Positions 34,058 to 42,359 of a stretch of DNA of 46,755 nucleotides are shown piece after piece. The position numbers and the translations under genes are program-made. The DNA comes from Pseudomonas nitroreducens. GTDB lineage: Bacteria > Pseudomonadota > Gammaproteobacteria > Pseudomonadales > Pseudomonadaceae. The DNA is taken from positions 1-46,755 of the forward strand of contig NZ_JACHLI010000045.1 in assembly GCF_014204515.1 (NCBI RefSeq), read 5' to 3'. The notes under the pieces were generated by a model, which ran no database searches, was not told the origin of the DNA, and worked only from the letters and a program-made list of their open reading frames with translations. Numbering within the stretch: the first letter of the stretch is position 1; every line of letters starts with the position of its first letter.

Positions 34058-34431
34058 GGTGGCTCCAGGTAGGACGGAAGGGTGCGGCCCAGGGGTTGGC
34101 GGGGGCGAGCGGCGCCTCTTCGCAGAGGGGCGTATCGCCCGGATCGGGGCTGCTCGTCCACGGCGCAGCGGTTCTCGCCGCGGCGACGAGGCAGACTTGC
34201 CAAGCCCGTCACCGGTCGTGCCGCTGCAGCCCGGCGGGTGGCAGCGCCAGGCTGACAAGGCCGCTTATTTTCATTTATGAGTTCAAAATGCTCGGCGAGT
34301 GAGCGGCACGGCTTTTCTCGGCGAACCGCGTGCCGCTTGATTCCTGTTGACGTTGCGCAGAGGCTAAGGTCCTTCCGCTCGACGAGTAAGCGGCACCTCG
34401 GAACAACACTTGGGAAATTTCGGACTCAATC
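34058..34431. promoter_or_regulatory. Divergent promoter region with repeated AGCGGCAC motif
   Basis: This 374-base gap has no gene. CGAGTGAGCGGCAC (34296-34309) recurs as CGAGTAAGCGGCAC (34383-34396), one mismatch in 14. An inverted copy GTGCCGCT lies at 34330-34337, forming an AGCGGCAC...GTGCCGCT pair with the first. These are candidate sites for the LysR protein starting at 34432. Confidence 0.45.
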
Positions 34432-35340
34432 GTGGACAAGCTCAACAGCCTGCAGCTCTTCGTCATCAGCGCCGAACTGGGTAGCTTCAGCCGCGCTGCC
34501 GAAGAGCTGGGCAGGACACCTTCCGCTGTCGCCAAATCCATCGGGCAACTGGAGCAGGAGGTCGGCGCGCGGCTGTTCGAGCGCACCACCCGCAGCATGG
34601 CGTTGACCGAGGCCGGGCAGCTCTACCTGGAAACCGCGCGGGAGGTGCTGGAGCGCATGCGCGAGTCGGAGGAGGAAATCGCCCAGCTGCACCACAGCCT
34701 CAAGGGACGCCTGCGGATCAATGGCCCGCTGGCGTTCGGCCGGCCGTTCCTCAATGGCGCCTGCGCGAGCTTCCTGCAGCAGCACCCGGACATGAGCCTG
34801 CAGGTAGACCTCACCGACGCCTATATCGACATGCTCGATGGCCGCTACGACCTCGCCCTGCGCCTTGGGCACAGCGACCTGCCGGGGCTGATCGCGCAGC
34901 CGGTGGGGGAGAGCCGCATCGTGTTCTGCGCCAGCCCCGGATACCTGGAGCGCCACGGCGTGCCGCACCGGCCGGAACAACTGGTGGAGCACGAGTGCCT
35001 GGTCTATCGCCATCCGGCGCTGGGCGAGAGCTGGCTGATCGAGCGAGCCGGCGAGCGACTGCTGCTGCCACGCAGCGGGAGGCTGAACAGCGACAACCAG
35101 GAACTGCTGGTGGAAGCCTGCCTGGCGGGGCAGGGAGTGCTGCCTTGCCCGTACTGGAGCGTGCTGCCGTACCTGCGCGATGGACGGCTGCGGACGATCC
35201 TCGACGATTGCCACTTCCATCCCAAGGCGCTGGGTTCGGAGCTGCTGGCGGTATACCCGAGCACGCGGCGGGCGACGCGCAAGATCAGCGCGTTCATCGA
35301 ACACCTGCGCGGTTACCTGCGGGAGCAGCGGTTGGTGTAG
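34432..35340 (+). CDS. LysR-type regulator, copy A
   Basis: A 302-aa LysR regulator: N-terminal helix-turn-helix (SRAAEELGRTPSAVAKSIGQLEQEVGARLFERTTR) and effector-binding domain from about residue 88. It begins with GTG; the ribosome-binding site is weak. It is closely related to the LysR at 35620-36534 (shared MDK start, FSRAAE, TPSA, LFERTTR, MALTEAG). It is divergent from the YtcJ-like amidohydrolase at 32420 and probably regulates it. Confidence 0.9.
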   Translation: MDKLNSLQLFVISAELGSFSRAAEELGRTPSAVAKSIGQLEQEVGARLFERTTRSMALTEAGQLYLETAREVLERMRESEEEIAQLHHSLKGRLRINGPLAFGRPFLNGACASFLQQHPDMSLQVDLTDAYIDMLDGRYDLALRLGHSDLPGLIAQPVGESRIVFCASPGYLERHGVPHRPEQLVEHECLVYRHPALGESWLIERAGERLLLPRSGRLNSDNQELLVEACLAGQGVLPCPYWSVLPYLRDGRLRTILDDCHFHPKALGSELLAVYPSTRRATRKISAFIEHLRGYLREQRLV

Positions 35341-35451
35341 GTCCCGGCCCCCGTTTCAGCGGGCAGCGCCCGCGATTGCGCGGATGGCGTGCTCCCGCTG
35401 ATGAGCGCTGCACCTCGGCGTACCCCTGCAAGGATGAATTCCGCCGCGGGG

Positions 35452-35522
35452 GATTTCGCGGACAGGGCCCGCTCCTACGTGAATACCGTGCCAGCGCGTT
35501 CCCTCTCCCTGAAGGGAGAGGG
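35452..35522. repeat. Degenerate REP and short perfect hairpin
   Basis: A diverged REP-like sequence (TTTCGCGGACAGGGCCCGC then TCCTAC, 35453-35479) is followed by a perfect 10-bp hairpin CCCTCTCCCT / AGGGAGAGGG (35501-35522, GA loop). They lie between the convergent LysR genes. Confidence 0.65.
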
Positions 35523-35619
35523 AAATCCAGGCACAGATTTCCGGAACAAAGACAGTTGCTCCTACGCTAGCGAGAATGCTGGGAGTCTGCCGGCAGGATG
35601 GGCAGGGGCACCGCGCCGA

Positions 35620-36534
35620 TCAGCTCAACCCTTTCCCCTGCAGGTGCTCGCGCAGGTACTCGATGAATACCCGCACCTTGCGCGTGCTGCGCCGGTGCGG
35701 CAGGTACAGCACATGCACCCAGGGCCCGAAGGCGCTCTGGTCGCGCCAGCAGTCGGGTAGCTGTTCCACCAGCTCGCCGCTTTCCAGGTAGGGCAGCGCG
35801 CTCCATTGCGGGAGGAACTGCAGGCCCTGGCCATCGAGCAGGCACGCGAGGAGGAAGTCGTAGTTGTCGCTGGCGATGCGCGGCACCGGCTGGCGGATGC
35901 GGATGCGTTCGCCGTCCTTCTGCACCCACCAGAAGTTCCGGTTCAGCAGCGGGTGGCGGAAGATCAGCCAGTCGTGCTGTTCGTAATTCTCCAGCGTCAC
36001 CTCCAGCCCCTTTTCCGCGAGGTACCCGGGGCTGGCGCAGAGCATCAGGCGGTTCTCCAGCAGCGGCTGGGCGATCACGTCCGGCAGGTCGATGGGGCCG
36101 TCGCGCAGGGCGATGTCGTAGCCGCCTTCCACCAGGTCGACGAACTCGTCCAGCAGGTCCACCTCCAGGCGCACCTGCGGGTGCTCGCGCAGGAATCGGC
36201 AGCACACCGCGTTGAAGAAGGCCGGGGCGAAGGAGGGTGGCGAGACGATGCGCAGGCTGCCGCGCAGCTCGGTCTGCAACTGCTCGACTTCCTCGCTGGC
36301 GCGTTGCAGTTGCATCAGCGCCGAGCGCGCGCCTTCCAGGTAGATATGCCCGGCCTCGGTCAGCGCCATGCGCCGAGTGGTGCGCTCGAACAGGCGCTGG
36401 CCCAGCTCGGCTTCCAGTTGCGCCACCCCCTTGGTGATCGCCGACGGGGTCTTGCCCAGTTGTTCGGCGGCGCGGCTGAAGCCGCCATGCTCGGCGGTGG
36501 CGACGAACATGGTGAGGGCGGTCATCTTGTCCAT
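35620..36534 (-). CDS. LysR-type regulator, copy B
   Basis: A 304-aa LysR regulator with helix-turn-helix FSRAAEQLGKTPSAITKGVAQLEAELGQRLFERTTRRMALTEAG and an effector domain (SLRIVSPPSFAPAF onward). It is a paralogue of the LysR at 34432, in opposite orientation. It is divergent from the second amidohydrolase, at 36654. A duplicated CAGGAAGCAA on its mRNA lies directly ahead of the ATG and includes the ribosome-binding site. Confidence 0.9.
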   Translation of the reverse strand: MDKMTALTMFVATAEHGGFSRAAEQLGKTPSAITKGVAQLEAELGQRLFERTTRRMALTEAGHIYLEGARSALMQLQRASEEVEQLQTELRGSLRIVSPPSFAPAFFNAVCCRFLREHPQVRLEVDLLDEFVDLVEGGYDIALRDGPIDLPDVIAQPLLENRLMLCASPGYLAEKGLEVTLENYEQHDWLIFRHPLLNRNFWWVQKDGERIRIRQPVPRIASDNYDFLLACLLDGQGLQFLPQWSALPYLESGELVEQLPDCWRDQSAFGPWVHVLYLPHRRSTRKVRVFIEYLREHLQGKGLS

Positions 36535-36537
36535 GGA

Positions 36538-36611
36538 TTGCTTCCTGGTATTGCTTCCTGACAGGAACAGAAGTTGTGCGGCAAGTCGGTGTTAAAGCCG
36601 CCGGGGCTTTT
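36538..36611. promoter_or_regulatory. Direct repeat, palindrome and hairpin in divergent promoter
   Basis: TTGCTTCCTG occurs twice, at 36538-36547 and 36551-36560 (13-base period). The second copy overlaps a perfect palindrome TTCCTG-A-CAGGAA (36555-36567). A separate hairpin AAAGCC / GGCTTT with following T lies at 36594-36611, between the LysR gene and the amidohydrolase start. The repeats also supply the LysR gene's ribosome-binding sequence, so their role as an operator is uncertain. Confidence 0.4.
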
Positions 36612-36653
36612 GCTTAACCTTCATCGCAGATCAACAATAACGAAGGCTCTGCG

Positions 36654-38390
36654 ATGAAACTACTGATTCCGGCGCTGGTGTCGGCGGCTTGCGCTTTTTC
36701 CTCAATGGAAACGATGGCCGCCGCTGACCTGATTCTCCATGGTGGCAAGGTCTACACCGCCGAGCCTGGACAGGCGCTGCAACAGGCAGTAGCGGTGGAG
36801 AACGGCCGCATCCTCGCGGTGGGTTCCGACGCGCAGATCCTCAAGCTCCAGCAGCCGGCAACGCAGGTCATCGACCTGCACGGCCAGGTGCTGATGCCCG
36901 GCTTCATCGACTCCCACACCCATCTGGTCAAGGGCGGCCTGCAGATGCTCCAGGCCAACCTGGACAACCAGGACCTGCCGCTGGCCGAATTCGAGAGCAA
37001 ACTGCGCCAGTGGCGCGACGACGGCCGCGCGCGGAGTGGCCAGTTCCTCTATGTCGGCGGCGTGCCCACGGCCTACTGGGACGAGCTCGGCGAACTGCAG
37101 CAGCGCTTCAACCAGGGTGAATGGGCGAAGCAGCCGATCCTCCTGGCCGGCGGCGACTACCACACCGGCTGGGCCAACCAGGCACTGCTCGACCTCGCCG
37201 GCATCGACGCGGCCAAGGTCCGGTCGCTCAAGGGCGAGGAGCAGGCCACTATCGGCCATGGCGCCGACGGCAAACCGAACGGCTTCCTGGTGGATGCCGG
37301 CCTCTACCCGGTGCAGGCCATGCTGCCGCTGGCGAGTGACGAGGAGCTGCTCAAGGCGCTGAAGGGCGCGCAGAGCTATTACCACGAACTGGGCATCACC
37401 GCCTGGATGGAGCCCCTGGCCAACGAGAACCCCGGCGGCGACATCCACAACGATTCCGTTGGCGTGCTGCCGGCCTACAAGCTGCTGGCGGAAGAGGGCG
37501 GGCTGACCGCTCACGTCGCGGCCCTGCTGATGGCCGACTCCAAGGCGACCCCGGCCGACCTCGACGAACTGGACAAGGTGCGTCAGCAGTTCATCGATGT
37601 GCCCAACCTGACCCTGCCGGGCATCAAGGTCTTCGCCGACGGCGTGGCCGAAGTGCCGGCGCAGAGCGCGGCGATGCTGGAGCCCTACAGCAACTCGAAG
37701 AAGTACGGCGAACTGCTGATCGACCCGAAACATTTCGGCGAGCTGGTCAGCGCCGCCGACGCCCGTGGCTGGCTGGTGCACATCCACGCCATCGGCGACC
37801 GCGCGGTGCGCGAATCGCTCAACGGCATCGAGCAGGCACGCAAGGATCGCCACAGCGGCATTCCGCACTCGATCACCCACCTGCAGATGGTCAACCCCAA
37901 GGACTTTCCGCGCTTCAAGGCACTCGACGTGATCGCCGCCATGCAGCTGTACTGGGCCGCCGCCGACGAGAACAGCGTCGACCTGGTCAAGCCCTATGTC
38001 AGCGCCATGGCCTTCCTGCACATGTACCCGGCGCGCTCGCTGCTGAAGAACGGCGCCACTATTTCCGGCGCCAGCGACTGGCCGATCACCACGCCCGATC
38101 CGTGGAAGGCGATCTACCAGGGAATCCAGCGGGTCGGCCCGAAGGGCGTGCTCAATGCCGCCGAAGACATCGATCGGCAGACCCTGTTCCAGGCCTACAC
38201 CCTCAACGCTGCGCGCACCCTTCGCCTGGAGAACAGCATCGGCTCGCTCAAGCCCGGCAAGCAGGCCGACCTGATCCTGCTCGATCGCGATGTGTTCACG
38301 GTCGAGCCCCAGGTGCTGCGTGACACCCGCGTGCTGAAGACCTGGTTCGCCGGCCGCGAAGTCTATAGTCGTTCCAGCGACAAACCGTGA
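36654..38390 (+). CDS. Amidohydrolase, YtcJ-like, exported
   Basis: A 578-aa amidohydrolase homologous to the one at 32420 (SDYHNGWAN versus GDYHTGWAN; IHVHSIGD versus VHIHAIGD). Ligand motifs: GFIDSHTHL, HIHAIGD, HLQMVNP and ASDWPI. Unlike its partner it begins with a signal peptide (LLIPALVSAACAFSSMETMAAA), so it should act in the periplasm. It is divergent from a LysR gene and followed by a C45-type acyltransferase gene after 58 bases, a plausible operon for stepwise amide hydrolysis. Confidence 0.88.
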   Translation: MKLLIPALVSAACAFSSMETMAAADLILHGGKVYTAEPGQALQQAVAVENGRILAVGSDAQILKLQQPATQVIDLHGQVLMPGFIDSHTHLVKGGLQMLQANLDNQDLPLAEFESKLRQWRDDGRARSGQFLYVGGVPTAYWDELGELQQRFNQGEWAKQPILLAGGDYHTGWANQALLDLAGIDAAKVRSLKGEEQATIGHGADGKPNGFLVDAGLYPVQAMLPLASDEELLKALKGAQSYYHELGITAWMEPLANENPGGDIHNDSVGVLPAYKLLAEEGGLTAHVAALLMADSKATPADLDELDKVRQQFIDVPNLTLPGIKVFADGVAEVPAQSAAMLEPYSNSKKYGELLIDPKHFGELVSAADARGWLVHIHAIGDRAVRESLNGIEQARKDRHSGIPHSITHLQMVNPKDFPRFKALDVIAAMQLYWAAADENSVDLVKPYVSAMAFLHMYPARSLLKNGATISGASDWPITTPDPWKAIYQGIQRVGPKGVLNAAEDIDRQTLFQAYTLNAARTLRLENSIGSLKPGKQADLILLDRDVFTVEPQVLRDTRVLKTWFAGREVYSRSSDKP

Positions 38391-38448
38391 TCGTTGTTAA
38401 CAAAGCACTCCCTGATTCGACAGTTCAAGCAGTAACAGGAGCCTTGCC

Positions 38449-39528
38449 GTGATCCTTCACACCTTCACCACCGACCTCCGCGACCCGCTGCAGCGTGGCC
38501 GGCAGATCGGCGAAACCTTCGCCGGGCAGATCCGCCAGACCGTGGCGCTGTACCTGGATTTCTTCCCGCGCGTCGGCGTGGAGCTGGACAAGGCCCGCGC
38601 CATCGGCGAAGCCAGCCTGGCGGCGCTGGCCGACTGGTGCCCGGCGCTGGCCAGGGAAGTCGAGGGCCTGGCCCTGGGTACCGGACTGCCGCTGTGGCAG
38701 CTGGCGGCGCTGAATGCGCGTACCGAAATTCTCGCGGTGATGCCCGAGCAGCCGGTGGAAGGCGAATGCTCCACCTCGGTCTACGCCCCGGCAGGCAGCC
38801 AGGCGCCGCGCAGCCTGCAGACCTGGGACTGGCACGACAGCCTGGTGCCCCACGGCCTGCTGCTGGGCTTCACCGGCAGCAGCGGCCTCACCGCCAAGCT
38901 GTTCACCGAGTTCGGCATGCTCGGCAAGATCGGCGTGAACAGCGCAGGGCTGGGCGTGCACTTCAACATCCTGCACCACGCCAGTGACGACGGCAGCGCC
39001 GGCGTACCGGTGCACGCCATCGCCCGCCGCGTGCTGGAAGAGGCCACCAGCGTCACCGAGGCCATCGACCTGGCGCGTTCGGCGCGGGTCAGTGCCTCCA
39101 CCGTGCTGACCGTCTTCACCCGCAACGATGTGCGTGCCCGCGCCGCCAGCATCGAGATGAGCCCGGCGCACACCGCCGTGGTGGTGCCGCGCGAGGATGG
39201 CTGGCTGCTGCATACCAATCACTTCCTCGACGGTGAGCTGAGCTGGGGCGAGCGTACGGCAGATGTGTCCACCACCTATGCGCGCCTGGAGCACCTCAAG
39301 GCCGCCACCGCCGGCATGACCGGCAAGGCCCTGCGCGAACGCGCCGACGCTTTCTGCGGTGCCGACGGTGAGCAGGCGGTGGTGTGCTTCCACCCGGATA
39401 TGTCCGAGCCGGATACCGAGCGCTGGGAGACCTTGCTGAGCATTGGCCTGGATACCGTCGGCTGTGCGCTGGAGTACGTCGCGGGCACGCCGAAGAAGCT
39501 GGCCGATGAAGGCTTCCTGCGCTTCTAG
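38449..39528 (+). CDS. C45-type acyltransferase/amidase (Ntn-hydrolase)
   Basis: A 359-aa protein resembling isopenicillin-N acyltransferase-like peptidases C45. The predicted self-processing nucleophile is Cys107 in VEGECSTSVYAP, followed by QTWDWHD, NSAGLGVHFNIL and LLHTNHFL, all family marks. Cleavage before Cys107 would free an N-terminal nucleophile. It acts on acyl amides. The GTG start at 38449 has AGGAG 7 bases upstream. It has no signal peptide, so it would act in the cytoplasm after the exported amidohydrolase. Confidence 0.82.
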   Translation: MILHTFTTDLRDPLQRGRQIGETFAGQIRQTVALYLDFFPRVGVELDKARAIGEASLAALADWCPALAREVEGLALGTGLPLWQLAALNARTEILAVMPEQPVEGECSTSVYAPAGSQAPRSLQTWDWHDSLVPHGLLLGFTGSSGLTAKLFTEFGMLGKIGVNSAGLGVHFNILHHASDDGSAGVPVHAIARRVLEEATSVTEAIDLARSARVSASTVLTVFTRNDVRARAASIEMSPAHTAVVVPREDGWLLHTNHFLDGELSWGERTADVSTTYARLEHLKAATAGMTGKALRERADAFCGADGEQAVVCFHPDMSEPDTERWETLLSIGLDTVGCALEYVAGTPKKLADEGFLRF

Positions 39529-39894
39529 AGACCGATGGATAAAGGCCGCTGAGTTCGTAGGGCGCATAACGCGCCAGCGTTATCCGCCGCCAGGCAGTCG
39601 GCGGATAACCCGTTCCGGGTTATGCGCCCTGCGGGCTGGAGCGCCGGGCCGCAAAAGCCCCTCACCCTAACCCTCTCCCAGGGGGAGAGGGGACTGACCG
39701 GTGCCGGCTGAAACAACGGTGTCAGCCGGCACATTCGGCTCCCTCTCCCTGCGGGAGAGGGCTGGGGTGAGGGCATAGCCCAGGCACCCATCTTTCCGGC
39801 CCAAAGCGATTCCGCTTCAAAATCTAATGCCCCGTGGCAGCCCATCGGCCGCCGCGCGGGTTTCGTGTTGCCACAAGAACAAGAGTGAACCGCC
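39529..39894. repeat. Gene-free stretch with several palindromic repeats
   Basis: This 366-base gap contains a GTAGGGCGCATAACG... element at 39557-39632, a second copy of the one at 23874. It also has two facing CCCTCTCCC-type hairpins at 39658-39693 and 39741-39773, inverted copies of each other. Between them is an 11-bp hairpin GTGCCGGCTGA / TCAGCCGGCAC (39701-39732), giving a nested, cruciform-like arrangement. No gene is seen. Confidence 0.8.
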
Positions 39895-41232
39895 ATGATC
39901 GACCACACGCCCGCCGCCCCCGGCTCGCGCTCGGCCTTCCGCACCTTCTGCGTCTCCGGCATGGGCACCGCGCTGGAGTTCTACGATTTCGTCATCTACG
40001 GCTACGCCGCCGCGCTGATCTTCCCGCAGCTGTTCTTCCCCGGCATGGACCGCCTGACCGCCGTGCTGGTGGCCTTCGCCGCGTTCGGCGCCGGCTTCTT
40101 CGCCCGGCCGCTGGGCGGCGTGGTATTCGGCCACCTGGGTGACCGCTACGGCCGGCAGAAGGCACTGGTCGCCACCCTGGTGCTGATGGGCCTGAGCACG
40201 TTGCTGATCGGCTTCCTGCCCACCCACGCCAGCATCGGCGCGGCCGCTCCGGTGCTGCTGGTACTGCTGCGCCTGGTCCAGGGCTTCGCCGCCGGTGGCG
40301 AGTGGGGCGGGGCAGCGCTGTTCGGTATCGAGGTGGCGCCCAAGGGGCGTCGTGGCCTGTGGGGCAGCTTCACCAGCATGGGCATCGGCATCGGCGGCAT
40401 CTTCGGCGCTGCGGTGTTCGCCATCGTCAGTTTCGCCTTCGACGACGACCTCTCCGGTATCGCCTGGCGCATCCCGTTCTGGCTCGGCGGCCTGCTGGTG
40501 CTGGTCGGTCTCTATGCGCGCCTGCATAACACCACACCGCAGCCCAAGGTCGCGCCGAAGACTGAAGCGCGCATGCCGCTGATGGAAGCCTTCCGCCGCC
40601 GCCCGCGCGAGTTGCTGCTGTGCATCGGCATCGCTTTCGGCTACGTCACCATCGCCTATATCGGCAGCACCTTCTTCCTCGCCTACGCGACCGATATCGG
40701 CTACAGCAGCAGCCACGCCTTGCTGTTCGACTTCTCGCTGTCGGTGGTCATCGTCGCCTCCGCGCCGTTCTTCGGGCACCTGTCGGACCGCTTCGGCCGT
40801 CGCGCGGTGATGATCTTCGGCGCGGCGATCATGGCGCTGGGGCTGTTCGCCTTCTTCCCGCTGATCGGCCTGCACAGCCTGCCGCTGGCTTTGCTGGCAT
40901 ACATCGCCGTGGGCTTCTTCATGGGCGCGACCCAGGGGCCGATCCCGGCATTCCTCGCCGAGCAGTTCCCGCGGGAAATGCGCTACTCGGGGATTTCCTT
41001 CAGCTACCAGATCGGTGCGGCGCTGGGCGGCGGCACGGCGTCGAGCATCGCCACCGCCATCCTCATCGCCACCGGGCGCAACCCGTTCGGCGTGGCGCTC
41101 TATGGCGCGGCGGCCCTGTTGCTGGTGGCGGTGTGTTCCTGGCTGCTGCGGGAAACCGCACGCCTGCCGATGGAGGAGATCGACCGTGACGACGCGCCAG
41201 TTGGCGCGGCCCAGGTCCAGCCGCTCAACTGA
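39895..41232 (+). CDS. MFS metabolite:H+ symporter (MHS family)
   Basis: A 445-aa twelve-helix transporter with the MHS motif GHLGDRYGRQKAL between helices 2 and 3, RLVQGFAAGGEWGGAAL, and GHLSDRFGRR in the second half. Family members bring in carboxylates, betaines or sugar acids with protons. It may import the product or substrate of the amidohydrolase/C45 genes upstream. Its stop overlaps that of the convergent EamA gene by 8 bases. Confidence 0.9.
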   Translation: MIDHTPAAPGSRSAFRTFCVSGMGTALEFYDFVIYGYAAALIFPQLFFPGMDRLTAVLVAFAAFGAGFFARPLGGVVFGHLGDRYGRQKALVATLVLMGLSTLLIGFLPTHASIGAAAPVLLVLLRLVQGFAAGGEWGGAALFGIEVAPKGRRGLWGSFTSMGIGIGGIFGAAVFAIVSFAFDDDLSGIAWRIPFWLGGLLVLVGLYARLHNTTPQPKVAPKTEARMPLMEAFRRRPRELLLCIGIAFGYVTIAYIGSTFFLAYATDIGYSSSHALLFDFSLSVVIVASAPFFGHLSDRFGRRAVMIFGAAIMALGLFAFFPLIGLHSLPLALLAYIAVGFFMGATQGPIPAFLAEQFPREMRYSGISFSYQIGAALGGGTASSIATAILIATGRNPFGVALYGAAALLLVAVCSWLLRETARLPMEEIDRDDAPVGAAQVQPLN

Positions 41233-42109
41233 CCGCGCGTGCCTTGGTGCCCGGCACCAGGCCGAGCACCAGCGCACAGCCGAGCAGGATGATCAGCGCG
41301 CCCACGCCCTGCATCAGCGACAGGGCTTCGCCCAGCACCAGCGCGCCGACCAGCACCGCGACCACGGTGACGACGAACTCCACGCTGATGGTTTTCGTCG
41401 CACCGATGCGTGCGACCAGCTGGAAGTACACGACGTAGTTCACCGCGCTGAGCACGCAGCCGCAGAGCAGCAGGAAGAGGAAATCGATGGGCTGCGGCGT
41501 GCCCGGCACCGGCACCCAGATCAGCAACGGCAGGGTGAGCAAGCCGCCGATGCCGAAGGCGCCGCAGGTCACTTCCCAGGGGCCGGCGGTACGCAGCTTG
41601 AGGCTCGCGTAATTGCTGCCGAAGGCTGCGCACACCGCGCCGAACACCGAGGCGGCGCTGCCGAGAATGAATTCGTGGGTGATCGGTACTGCCGGGAAAC
41701 CCACCAGCAGCACCATGCCGCAGAAGCCCAGCACCAATCCGCCCAGACCGCTCCAGGTGATGCGCTCCAGCCCCCAGAGGCGGCCGATGAGCATGGAGAA
41801 CAGCGGAATGCCGGCGACGAAGATCGCCGCCATGGCGGTGCCGATGCGCGGCGTGGCGTAGGTCATGCCGATCAGCTGGCCGGCCACCGTGGTGGCGCCG
41901 ACCACGCACAGCGGCTTCCACAGCCCTTCGAAATTCAGCCGGCGCCCGGACAGCTTGGCCACCGCGAACAGCGTGAAGCTGGCGATCAGCGCGCGGAAGC
42001 TGACCGCGCCAACCCAGCCGAAGCCGGCGATGGCCTTGAGCAGCACGAGAAAGGACAACCCCCAGCCGATCGCGAGGAACAGGTAGGCGGCAAGGTCGCG
42101 CGGTTGCAT
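41225..42109 (-). CDS. EamA/DMT-family transporter
   Basis: A 294-aa protein with ten predicted helices in two EamA repeats (LFLAIGWGLSFLVLLKA... and VFGAVCAAFGSNYASLKL...). Such proteins are usually exporters of amino acids or metabolites. The ATG at 42109 gives MQPRDLAAYLFLAIGWG; the longer upstream frame has no similarity. It is a single gene, convergent with the MFS gene. Confidence 0.87.
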   Translation of the reverse strand: MQPRDLAAYLFLAIGWGLSFLVLLKAIAGFGWVGAVSFRALIASFTLFAVAKLSGRRLNFEGLWKPLCVVGATTVAGQLIGMTYATPRIGTAMAAIFVAGIPLFSMLIGRLWGLERITWSGLGGLVLGFCGMVLLVGFPAVPITHEFILGSAASVFGAVCAAFGSNYASLKLRTAGPWEVTCGAFGIGGLLTLPLLIWVPVPGTPQPIDFLFLLLCGCVLSAVNYVVYFQLVARIGATKTISVEFVVTVVAVLVGALVLGEALSLMQGVGALIILLGCALVLGLVPGTKARAVS

Positions 42110-42359
42110 ACGACTCCGGTGGCACAAGGCAGAAGGCGGCCGCCGAAGCGCGGCGGCGAATGCGCCTATCTTGCCGGGCGCCGGTGACGCTTGGGAAGGC
42201 AGTGCAGCGACGTTTTTCTGCCTGCCAGCGCCTGCGACCGCCGGCCCGGCCATCTGCCCTGCACAGAGCTGCGGCGCTGCCGGACGCTCACTCCGGGCTG
42301 CGGCGAGCGCCGCAGCAGGGTGAGAGTCCAATGGGCAGTAGGTTGCGCAGCGGTCGTGC

